Assembly: GCA_937901265.1 (NCBI GenBank)
Contig: CALCHA010000530.1
Coordinates: 1 to 5,430 of the forward strand
DNA length: 5,430 bases
From: an uncultured Phycisphaerales bacterium
GTDB taxonomy: Bacteria > Planctomycetota > Phycisphaerae > WQYP01
Reading direction: 5' to 3'
The notes below the pieces were generated by a model. The model did not search any database. It saw only the letters and a list, made by a program, of their open reading frames with translations, and was not told the origin of the DNA. The stretch's first letter is position 1, and each line of letters starts with the position of its first letter. The position numbers and the translations under genes were made by a program. Of the stretch, positions 1 through 5,430 are shown one piece after another.

Positions 1-380
1 CCGGCCTTTTCGGCGATTTTGCGGGCGGCGGTCTTGTCGCCGAAGCCGCGGAGCCTCTCCGGGGTGGGGCCCCCAAAGGTGCTGCCGGCATCGGCGCAGG
101 CCTGGGCGAAGTCCGCGTATTCTGAGAGGACGCCATAGCCTGGATGAATCAGCTCGGCACCGACATCCTGGGCGATGCGGATGATCTCGGGGATGTTGAG
201 GTAGTTTTTGACCGGCGCATCGGGGCCGCCGACCTGATAGGACTCGTCCGCTTTGAAGCGGTGGAGCGAGTAGCGGTCCTCGTGCGAATAGATGGCGACG
301 GTGCGGAACCCCAGTTCGGTGGCGGCACGCATCACGCGAATGGCGATTTCGGAACGGTTGGCAACGAGCAGTTTCTTCAT
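1..380 (-). CDS. pyc: Pyruvate carboxylase, N-terminal part (biotin carboxylase domain), truncated by window edge
   Basis: Reading leftward from the ATG at 380-378 gives 126 complete codons with no stop before the window edge. The product starts [20 protein letters not shown], the N-terminal fold of biotin-carboxylase domains. It continues with [15 protein letters not shown] (residues 34-48), a form typical of pyruvate carboxylase rather than the acetyl-CoA carboxylase subunit AccC. Next come HPGYGVLSE (79-87) and GDKTAAR (114-120), both conserved in this domain. In the known family, this domain uses ATP and bicarbonate to carboxylate biotin, and the full enzyme of about 1,150 residues converts pyruvate to oxaloacetate in the cytoplasm. 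Only about a tenth is present, so the carboxyltransferase and biotinyl domains cannot be checked. A two-subunit pyruvate carboxylase or another biotin-dependent carboxylase is possible. The family usually has HPGYGFLSE and FIGP; here they read GYGVLSE and FGGP. A GGAAG ribosome site 5 bases upstream supports the start. The gene diverges from the exporter operon and has no obvious functional link to it. Confidence 0.88.
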   Translation of the reverse strand, partial: MKKLLVANRSEIAIRVMRAATELGFRTVAIYSHEDRYSLHRFKADESYQVGGPDAPVKNYLNIPEIIRIAQDVGAELIHPGYGVLSEYADFAQACADAGSTFGGPTPERLRGFGDKTAARKIAEKA

Positions 381-385
381 GGCAA

Positions 386-390
386 CTTCC
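386..390 (-). promoter_or_regulatory. Ribosome binding site of the carboxylase gene
   Basis: On the minus strand the sequence reads GGAAG, then five bases (TTGCC), then the ATG at 380. The spacing and purine content fit a Shine-Dalgarno site and support this start codon. Confidence 0.55.
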
Positions 391-557
391 AGGGCGGCGA
401 AAGAACGCCAGAGAATACCGCAAGGGCGGCATGGCCGAAAGGAGGCCCGCGGTCGAACCCGGGACAGCGCGGAAAATCGATAATATGAATGAAAGATATT
501 CGGGCGGCGGCGTCTCACCTGATGAAATGATGGCCAGAGGCAGGTGGATGCCGGAAC

Positions 558-564
558 GGAGGAG
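558..564 (+). promoter_or_regulatory. Ribosome binding site that decides the secretin start
   Basis: GGAGGAG lies six bases before the GTG at 571, an almost ideal Shine-Dalgarno match. The other in-frame start, GTG at 544, has only a weak purine stretch (AGAGGCAGG) before it and would put this site inside the gene. An in-frame TGA at 523-525 rules out any start further upstream, and no ATG is available in frame. The GTG at 571 also gives a compact signal peptide. Confidence 0.7.
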
Positions 565-570
565 TTGCGC

Positions 571-1854
571 GTGCGTGGACTCACGGGTGCAGGGCGTGCT
601 GCGTGGCTGCTGGCCGCGGCGGCGGTGTGTGCGGGAAGCGTCGGCTGCGCGGCGCAGGGGGCGGGCGACGCGCGGGCCCCGGCGAAGGGCGAAACCAGTC
701 TGTTTGATCCGTCGATCACGGACATGATCAACATGACCCGCCCGGCGACGCTGCCCGCCGCCGCGATCGCCCCGCAGCTGATTCGCCAGGGGGAGAAGTC
801 GACGCTGGTCTACACGGCCCGCCATGCCCGTCCGGAGGTGCTGCGCGATGCGGTGATGGGGCTGCTGAATCCGGACGGCACGATCACGGAGTCCGCACCG
901 CTCAACGCGGTCATCATCCAGGACAAGGCGGACGTGGTCGACAACGTCCTCTCGGTGCTGGAGTCCCTCGACAAGGCCGTCCCGCAGCTGCTGGTGGAAG
1001 CCCGGGTGGTCGAAGTGACGCTCAACGACGATTTGGAGTACGAGATCAAGCATACGCTCCTGGTGAATTCCGCCTCGGCGTTGCTGCAGGGCGCCACCGT
1101 GCAGCTCGAAACGCCGGGGGCCAACCCCACGGCCGGCCAGGGGATCGGGCTCTCCATCCGCCCGTGGGCGGGCAGCAACGTGCAACTGGACAACTTCATC
1201 CGGCTGCTCGAGACCAAGGGGAAAGCGAACATCCTTTCCTCGCCAAACCTGATCGTCGCCCCGGGCACCGAGGCCTCGATCATCACGGGCGAGGAGGTGC
1301 CCATCCAATCGACCACAGTGGTCTCCGGGAGCCTGACGACCAACACCGTCTTCAAGCGCGTGGGCATCAAGCTGCGCGTCGCGCTCCAGCAGATCACCAA
1401 CGAAGGGGCACGCATCGAAATCAATCCGGAGGTCTCGACCGTCACCGGCTCGACCACGTCAAACGGCGTGGCGAACCCCATCATTTCCCTGCGCAACGTG
1501 TCCTCGACGGTCAGCCTCAAGGATGGCGAAACCCTCACCGTCGGCGGGCTGCTGCAGAACGAAACCCAGCGCACCACCATGGGCATCCCGCTGCTGCAGG
1601 ACATCCCTGTCGCGGGCCTGCTGTTTCAATCGCGGCGCGAGCAGAACGTGAAGACGCAGCTCATCTTCTTCATCCGGATCCACGTGCTGACCGAGGGCAC
1701 ACCGGATTCCGTGCGGCTGCACAAGCCGGGGGTGGGATTTGAGAAAATCAGCGAAAGCCCGACGCTGCTCAATCCCAGCGCCACGACGCATCCGGCGCCA
1801 CGTCTGAACGCGGTCACGGACCCTCATCCACCTATGCCGGGGAAAGCACCATGA
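571..1854 (+). CDS. Short secretin-family outer-membrane channel, probable lipoprotein
   Basis: The product is 427 residues from the GTG at 571, or 436 from the GTG at 544. Residues 1-25 form a signal peptide: Arg2 and Arg9, then a hydrophobic run [13 protein letters not shown] (10-22). It ends SVGC with Cys26, a relaxed lipobox, so the protein is probably a lipoprotein. Residues 75-138 resemble one secretin N-type (NolW-like) ring domain. Residues 140-375 form the secretin core: [11 protein letters not shown] (141-151), [12 protein letters not shown] (221-232), VGIKLRV (264-270) and [13 protein letters not shown] (316-328). The hallmark [14 protein letters not shown] (339-352) matches the family's VPxLxxIPxxGxLF signature. 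Residues 376-427 are a Pro-rich tail. Known secretins are multimeric outer-membrane gates of type II/III secretion, type IV pilus and phage export systems. GspD and PilQ have 600-700 residues and several N domains; this one lacks the N0 domain and extra N rings. No pilus or type II genes are nearby. It instead heads an ABC exporter operon, so its likely role is that exporter's outer-membrane exit duct, which is inference. The stop overlaps the next start (ATGA, 1851-1854). Confidence 0.9.
   Translation: MRGLTGAGRAAWLLAAAAVCAGSVGCAAQGAGDARAPAKGETSLFDPSITDMINMTRPATLPAAAIAPQLIRQGEKSTLVYTARHARPEVLRDAVMGLLNPDGTITESAPLNAVIIQDKADVVDNVLSVLESLDKAVPQLLVEARVVEVTLNDDLEYEIKHTLLVNSASALLQGATVQLETPGANPTAGQGIGLSIRPWAGSNVQLDNFIRLLETKGKANILSSPNLIVAPGTEASIITGEEVPIQSTTVVSGSLTTNTVFKRVGIKLRVALQQITNEGARIEINPEVSTVTGSTTSNGVANPIISLRNVSSTVSLKDGETLTVGGLLQNETQRTTMGIPLLQDIPVAGLLFQSRREQNVKTQLIFFIRIHVLTEGTPDSVRLHKPGVGFEKISESPTLLNPSATTHPAPRLNAVTDPHPPMPGKAP
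1839..1846 (+). promoter_or_regulatory. Ribosome binding site of the adaptor gene, inside the secretin end
   Basis: GGGGAAAG precedes the ATG at 1851 by four bases and lies within the last codons of the secretin gene. With the ATGA overlap, it points to coupled translation of channel and adaptor. Confidence 0.5.
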
Positions 1855-3599
1855 GCACGCACGGGAGTGGAGACGAGATCGAGTCCGCCCTTGCCGCCGC
1901 ACCGCCGGTGAATGTGCGTCGCCGGCCGCCCGGCAGGAAGCGTCGCTGGCGGCGGCGTGTGCTGCTGCTGGTGATCGCGGTGACCGGTGCCGGCGTCGCG
2001 ACCGCCTATCGGGCTCCGCTGGGGCAATGGGCAAGCTCCCGCTTTGCCCCCGCGCCAAGCGCCCACGAAGGGGTGCAGTTTTTCACTGCCCGGCGCGGCC
2101 CCCTCGCGGTCACCATGACCGAGCAGGGCAAGCTGCAGGCGGTGAAGAACAATTTGATCATGCTCGAGGTCAATGGCAAGATCACCTGGCTGGCGGAAGC
2201 GGGCTCCAAGGTTCACGCCGGCGACCCGCTGGTGAAGATCGACACCAAGGAATATGACGACCGCAAACGCAGTCTGGCCGGGGACCTCGAGACGGCGAAA
2301 CAACAGCTCGTCGCGGCGCAGCAGGCCCTTCCGACGGCCGAGACCAAGGGGCAGTCCGACATCGCCGCGGCCGTCACCAAAAAGGAGCAGGCGGAGCTGG
2401 CGCTTAAGCTGTACACCACGCTCGACGTGCCCAAGAAGCTCGCGGAGTTCGAATCGCAGATCAATGACACCCGCTCAAAGATGCAGGACGCCAGGAAGAA
2501 GCAGCAGGATTATCAGGCCGCACTGGACGAGGAGCTGATGCAGGATGACGACCAGCGGAAGTCTGCGGAGGACGCGTTGACGCTGCAGAAGCAGACGGTG
2601 GCGTCGCTGCAGAAACTGGTCGCCAATGCGGAGGACCAGCGGAAACTGTTCCGCGCGTACAACTACCCGCAGGATCTGAAGGACAAGACGCAGGCGTTGA
2701 CGAATGCCGGACTGGAGGTGACGCGTGCGGAAGTCACAGCGCGCGGCGAGGTGGCCCAGAAGGAGGCCGACCTCGCCAAGGCCAGGTCCACGATCGAACG
2801 GCTGAACATCGAGTTGAAACGGCTCGACGAGCAGATCGCCAAGTGCAGCGTGAACTCCCCTGCCGAGGGTCTGGTTTATTACGGCAGCCCCGATCTCGAT
2901 CGCTACGGCGACATGTCCAGCCAGATCCACGTCGGCGCTGACTGGTACTCGAACTACCCCATCATGAACATCCCCGACCTATCGGCCTTCCAGGTGAATT
3001 TTTCCATTGCCGAGATCTACCGCAGTCGGCTCTCGGAAGGGGCTCGCGCCACGATCACGGTGGACGCCGTTCCCGGCCTCGTCATGTCCGGCACCCTGGC
3101 CACTATCTCCCGGGTCAGCCGCGGGCGGATCAGTTGGGATTCCACGTCGCCGCAGGTCTTCGACGCCAAGCTGAACGTCGACAAGTGGGATGGCCGACTG
3201 GTCGCGGGCATGACGGTGCAGGTCACGATGACGACTGCGTACCTTGCGGACACGCTTTACGTTCCGATCGAGTCGGTCTTCAATGACAACGGAACGACCG
3301 TCGTCTACGTGGAGCGCAGCGGCGGCACGGGGAAGGATGCAGACCTGCCCGAAAAGCGCGTCGTCGGCACGGGCCTCGCGAACGACCATTTCGTCGCCAT
3401 CACGAGCGGCCTGAAGGAGGGCGAGCCGATCCTTCTCGCGCAGCCCGATAGCTATTTCACGCCCGCGGACTTCAAGCAGCGCGCCGCCGCCCTCGCCGCC
3501 GCCACGCGCGCCGCCGCAGCCGCAGCCGCCACTGCCGCCGCCAGCGCCCCGGCAACCGCCCGATCCACGCCCTCCACCACCGCCCCTGCTCCCCCGTGA
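1851..3599 (+). CDS. HlyD/MacA-type periplasmic adaptor (membrane fusion protein) with long coiled coil
   Basis: The product is 582 residues. The N-terminus is cytoplasmic and Arg-rich (RRRPPGRKRRWRRR, 23-36), followed by one membrane anchor (VLLLVIAVTGAGVATAYR, 37-54). Residues 82-131 form the first half of the lipoyl/barrel-sandwich domain (GPLAVTMTEQGKLQAV; AGSKVHAGDPLVKIDT). Residues 134-330 are charged, Ala/Gln/Lys-rich helices forming a coiled-coil hairpin. KCSVNSPAEGLVYYGSP (331-347) is the return lipoyl strand. The β-barrel follows at about 370-462 (IPDLSAFQVNFSIAE, GARATITVDAVPG), then a membrane-proximal domain at about 468-530 (LYVPIESVF, VAITSGLKEGEPILL). Residues 543-582 are an Ala/Pro/Thr tail. 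Known adaptors link an inner-membrane transporter to an outer-membrane channel. E. coli MacA has only about 370 residues; the excess here is mostly coiled coil and tail. The hairpin contains two similar breaks, KLYTTLDVPKKLAEFES (186-202) and LFRAYNYPQDLKDKTQAL (266-283), which may mark matching points on its two arms. The style recalls adaptors of planctomycetes and relatives. The gene overlaps the secretin gene by 4 bases, tying it to that channel. Confidence 0.9.
   Translation: MSTHGSGDEIESALAAAPPVNVRRRPPGRKRRWRRRVLLLVIAVTGAGVATAYRAPLGQWASSRFAPAPSAHEGVQFFTARRGPLAVTMTEQGKLQAVKNNLIMLEVNGKITWLAEAGSKVHAGDPLVKIDTKEYDDRKRSLAGDLETAKQQLVAAQQALPTAETKGQSDIAAAVTKKEQAELALKLYTTLDVPKKLAEFESQINDTRSKMQDARKKQQDYQAALDEELMQDDDQRKSAEDALTLQKQTVASLQKLVANAEDQRKLFRAYNYPQDLKDKTQALTNAGLEVTRAEVTARGEVAQKEADLAKARSTIERLNIELKRLDEQIAKCSVNSPAEGLVYYGSPDLDRYGDMSSQIHVGADWYSNYPIMNIPDLSAFQVNFSIAEIYRSRLSEGARATITVDAVPGLVMSGTLATISRVSRGRISWDSTSPQVFDAKLNVDKWDGRLVAGMTVQVTMTTAYLADTLYVPIESVFNDNGTTVVYVERSGGTGKDADLPEKRVVGTGLANDHFVAITSGLKEGEPILLAQPDSYFTPADFKQRAAALAAATRAAAAAAATAAASAPATARSTPSTTAPAPP
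3480..3596 (+). repeat. Low-complexity Ala/Pro/Thr tail coding region
   Basis: The last 39 codons of the adaptor are nearly all Ala, Pro, Thr, Ser or Arg, from repeated GCC/GCG/CCC codons. The stretch includes the run RAAAAAAATAAASAPATA (553-570). It lies beyond the last folded domain and is probably a disordered tail. A shift of frame within this GC-rich run would be hard to spot, but the frame stays open to the TGA at 3597. Confidence 0.6.
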
Positions 3600-3610
3600 T
3601 CGGCGACCGC

Positions 3611-3631
3611 GTCATTTGTCATTTGTCATTT
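3611..3631 (+). repeat. Tandem heptamer repeat (GTCATTT x3) between adaptor and ATPase genes
   Basis: Three perfect head-to-tail copies of GTCATTT fill 3611-3631, followed by a degenerate copy GGCCATT (3632-3638). They occupy nearly half of the 49-base gap before the ATPase start and are markedly AT-richer than the surroundings. Short heptamer repeats of this kind are known from intergenic DNA of several bacterial groups; their role here is unknown. They are not at a gene end in a way that would form a terminator. Confidence 0.85.
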
Positions 3632-3648
3632 GGCCATTGGTCCTCCCC

Positions 3649-4320
3649 ATGCCCGCGATCGTCCAACTTCAGCAGCTCACCAAGTCCTACCCGCTGGGCG
3701 AGGAAACCCTGCCGGTGCTCAAGGGCGTCTCCCTGCGCATCGAGCGCGGCGATTATGTTGCGGTCATGGGCCCCTCCGGCTCCGGAAAAAGCACGCTTCT
3801 CAACCTTCTGGGCCTGCTCGACGTGCCCGACAGCGGCGATTACCTGCTCGCCGGCGAAAACGTCTCCCACCTGGATGATGACGCGCTCGCCTATCACCGC
3901 AATGTCCAGATCGGGTTCATTTTTCAATCCTTCAACCTGTTCCAGCAGTTCGACGTGCTGGGCAACATCTCGGTCCCGATGATGTACGCCGGCGTCCGGC
4001 GCGGCGAAGCCCGCGATCGCGCCGCGCACCTCGCCGGTCTCGTGGGGCTGGGCCACCGCCTGCACCACCGACCCCGGCAGCTTTCCGGCGGCGAAATGCA
4101 GCGCACGGCCATCGCCCGCGCCCTGGGCAACAGCCCCCCGCTCCTGCTGGCCGACGAACCGACGGGGAACCTCGACGAAAAGACGGGCAACGAGATCATG
4201 TCCCTCTTCGACCAGCTGGTCGCCGCCGGCCAGACGATGATCCTGGTGACGCACAACCCCGCTTACCAGGGGCGGGTGAATCGCACCCTGCACATGCGCG
4301 ACGGAAACCTGCTGACATGA
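3649..4320 (+). CDS. ABC transporter ATPase, MacB/LolD class
   Basis: The product is 223 residues from the ATG at 3649, a normal length for a stand-alone nucleotide-binding subunit. All catalytic motifs are present: Walker A GPSGSGKST (41-49), Q-loop FQSFNLF (Gln93), signature LSGGEMQR (145-152), Walker B LLLADEP (165-171, Glu170 catalytic), D-loop GNLD (173-176) and switch His202 in VTHN. The signature usually reads LSGGEQQR in this class; Met150 is a mild departure. Known members power MacB exporters or LolCDE lipoprotein release from the cytoplasmic face. A MacA-like adaptor upstream and a MacB-like permease downstream favour export, not Lol. E. coli MacB fuses this domain to its permease, whereas here they are separate genes joined by an ATGA overlap (4317-4320). 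No clear Shine-Dalgarno site precedes the ATG. A TTG at 3616 would add 11 residues encoded mostly by the heptamer repeat, but family alignment favours 3649. Confidence 0.93.
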   Translation: MPAIVQLQQLTKSYPLGEETLPVLKGVSLRIERGDYVAVMGPSGSGKSTLLNLLGLLDVPDSGDYLLAGENVSHLDDDALAYHRNVQIGFIFQSFNLFQQFDVLGNISVPMMYAGVRRGEARDRAAHLAGLVGLGHRLHHRPRQLSGGEMQRTAIARALGNSPPLLLADEPTGNLDEKTGNEIMSLFDQLVAAGQTMILVTHNPAYQGRVNRTLHMRDGNLLT

Positions 4321-5430
4321 CTTTTTTTGAAACGCTGCGGATCGCCCTGCGCGATCTGGCGCTGCACAAGTTTCGCTCCCTGCTGGCCACGTTGGGCATC
4401 ATCTTCGGCGTCGCTTCCGTCGAGGCCATGGTCTCGATCTCCCAGGGCGCCCAGGCCGAAGCCGTCAGCCGCATCACCGCGCTGGGCGTCGACAACGTCC
4501 TGATCCGCTCGGTCAAGCCCGATACCACGAGCAATCAGAAGCAGGGCGATCGGCAGTCTGTTCTACAGTATGGCCTGCTGCGCAAGGACCTGCAGCACAT
4601 CCGGGAGAACTTCCCGGTGCGTTATGCCATCGGCACGCGCAACATGCGCACGCAGATATTTACCGAGGCGGGCCGGCAGCTCGACGTGACGGTGACCGCG
4701 ACCGAACCGGATTTTCTGCCGCTGACGCGCTCGCGCATCTCCCGCGGAAGGTTTCTCACCGACCTGGATCAGTCGCGGGCGTCGGCCGTCGCGGTGCTGG
4801 GTTCGCAGGCCGGCCGCACCATTTTCGGCTACAACGAACCGCTGGGGCAGTATGTGAAGGTCGAGACGCACTTCTATTGCGTGGTGGGCATCCTGGACAA
4901 CGAGGCCGCCGTGAAGGATGCCGGCGGCGACGACATCAACAACCAGGTTTTCATTCCGCTGGCCAACGCGCGGGCCAACTACGGCGACATCAGCGCGCAA
5001 CGAAACGCCGGCTCTTCCGAGACCAGCAACATCCAGCTGGATTCGATCGCGTTTCAGGTGCGCGACACGGCTGACGCGCAGCCCTTGGCCGACCGCATGG
5101 CCGCCTACCTTGATCACACCCACAAGCGCAAGGACTACCAGTTTCTGGTGCCCATGGAGCTGATCCGCCAGAAGGCCGCCACCCAGCGGATATTCACCAT
5201 CGTCATGGCGTCGATCGCGGGCCTGTCGCTGCTGATCGGGGGCATCGGGATCATGAACATCATGCTGGCGAACGTGTACGACCGCCGGAAGGAAATCGGC
5301 ACTCGTCGGGCGCTGGGTGCGCGGCGCGGTGACATCCTCAGCCAGTTCGTCCTGGAAGCCGCGGCCCTCACCACTTGTGGCGGGATCGCCGGGGTCGAGT
5401 TGCTCCAGCGTGCCCAGCATGTCGTGTGCC
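4317..5430 (+). CDS. MacB-type ABC permease, 3' end cut by window edge
   Basis: The ATG at 4317 overlaps the ATPase stop, and the frame stays open for 371 codons to the window end. Residues 17-42 (HKFRSLLATLGIIFGVASVEAMVSIS, described in parts: HKFRSLLATLGIIFGV is the typical MacB/FtsX entry) are transmembrane helix 1, followed by GAQAEA and LGVDNVLIRS (56-65). Residues 43-285 are the large extracytoplasmic MacB core domain, with GRFLTDLD (144-151), VAVLGSQAG (158-166), LGQYV (176-180) and VVGIL (189-193). Helix 2 is at about 291-318 (IAGLSLLIGGIGIMNIML). The coupling segment RRKEIGTRRALGARRGDIL (323-341) contacts the ATPase in known members. Helix 3 begins near 345. Family members have about 400 residues and four helices, so roughly 30-40 residues including helix 4 are missing. 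Two oddities: Glu36 sits inside helix 1 (ASVEAM, usually a hydrophobic residue there), and the last 11 or so residues, ELLQRAQHVVC, do not look like the expected hydrophobic helix. Together with the ATPase it should form the inner-membrane motor; MacB-type motors move periplasmic substrates outward by mechanotransmission. Confidence 0.9.
   Translation, partial: MTFFETLRIALRDLALHKFRSLLATLGIIFGVASVEAMVSISQGAQAEAVSRITALGVDNVLIRSVKPDTTSNQKQGDRQSVLQYGLLRKDLQHIRENFPVRYAIGTRNMRTQIFTEAGRQLDVTVTATEPDFLPLTRSRISRGRFLTDLDQSRASAVAVLGSQAGRTIFGYNEPLGQYVKVETHFYCVVGILDNEAAVKDAGGDDINNQVFIPLANARANYGDISAQRNAGSSETSNIQLDSIAFQVRDTADAQPLADRMAAYLDHTHKRKDYQFLVPMELIRQKAATQRIFTIVMASIAGLSLLIGGIGIMNIMLANVYDRRKEIGTRRALGARRGDILSQFVLEAAALTTCGGIAGVELLQRAQHVVC

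Larger units (their letters stand above)
381..570. promoter_or_regulatory. Divergent intergenic region, probable promoters for both units
   Basis: About 190 bases separate the two divergent starts, and no convincing gene lies between them. Most of it is GC-rich, with one AT-rich island at about 471-500. The island contains GATAAT (479-484, plus strand), one base from the TATAAT -10 consensus. On the minus strand the same place reads TATTAT (485-480), also one mismatch. No good TTGACA-like -35 box lies at the right distance on either strand, so exact promoters cannot be assigned. A short dyad, AATAT (482-486) and ATATT (496-500) with a 9-base spacer, overlaps the island and could be an operator or chance. 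That promoters for both units lie here is inferred from the divergent arrangement. Confidence 0.4.

Noticed and set aside
450..466. tRNA T-arm-like string GGTCGAACCCGGGAC
   Set aside because: The bases flanking the loop do not form a five-pair stem on either strand, and no matching acceptor or anticodon arms are present.
144..488. Plus-strand open frame across the carboxylase gene and the gap
   Set aside because: It runs antisense to conserved carboxylase sequence and its product resembles no family I know.
810..1604. Long open frame on the minus strand opposite the secretin gene
   Set aside because: Its product is Ser/Thr/Arg-rich with no recognisable motif, and the plus strand here encodes clear secretin motifs. 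It is a GC-rich antisense shadow.
571..1854. Classical type II secretion or type IV pilus secretin
   Set aside because: The protein lacks the N0 and extra N domains of GspD or the AMIN domains of PilQ, and no type II or pilus genes are in the window. Genes beyond the window could still change this.
3600..3648. Possible terminator or separate promoter between adaptor and ATPase genes
   Set aside because: There is no GC hairpin followed by a T run, and no recognisable -35/-10 pair. The only inverted repeats (TGGCCA, CCATTGG) are too short.
3619..4293. 224-residue open frame on the minus strand opposite the ATPase
   Set aside because: The plus strand carries all ABC ATPase motifs; the antisense product has none.
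4563..5420. 285-residue open frame on the minus strand opposite the permease
   Set aside because: The product is full of His, Arg, Gly and Val with no domain pattern, while the plus strand matches MacB throughout most of the stretch.
3649..5430. LolCDE lipoprotein-release system as an alternative for the ATPase and permease
   Set aside because: The Lol system needs no HlyD/MacA-type adaptor or outer-membrane channel gene, and both are encoded directly upstream. It is not fully excluded from sequence alone.

Overview
The window is a GC-rich bacterial fragment with two transcription units that diverge from a gap at about 381-570. Leftward on the minus strand (1-380) is the start of a pyruvate carboxylase gene, cut by the left window edge. 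Rightward on the plus strand are four co-directional genes: a short lipoprotein-type secretin (571-1854), a HlyD/MacA-type membrane fusion protein (1851-3599), a MacB/LolD-class ABC ATPase (3649-4320) and a MacB-type permease (4317-5430, cut by the right edge).

The four plus-strand genes look like one operon. The secretin and adaptor genes overlap by ATGA, and so do the ATPase and permease genes. The only internal gap (3600-3648) holds three perfect tandem copies of a 7-bp unit. Together they encode a plausible cell-envelope-spanning exporter: the ATPase and permease in the inner membrane, the adaptor crossing the periplasm, and a secretin where a TolC-type channel would normally sit. That pairing of a secretin with MacAB-like parts is the most interesting point in the window. 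It is an inference from gene order, and the cargo is unknown because no cargo gene is visible here.

The organism must be a diderm (Gram-negative-type) bacterium, since it has a secretin and a lipoprotein signal. The long coiled-coil adaptor with a 'TEQGKLQ' start and an 'EGLVYYGSP' return strand, the split ATPase and permease, the very high GC and the TCATTTG-type heptamer repeats together suggest the Planctomycetes/Verrucomicrobia group. This is an impression from remembered family patterns, not a search. No tRNA, rRNA, insertion sequence, CRISPR array or clear terminator was seen.
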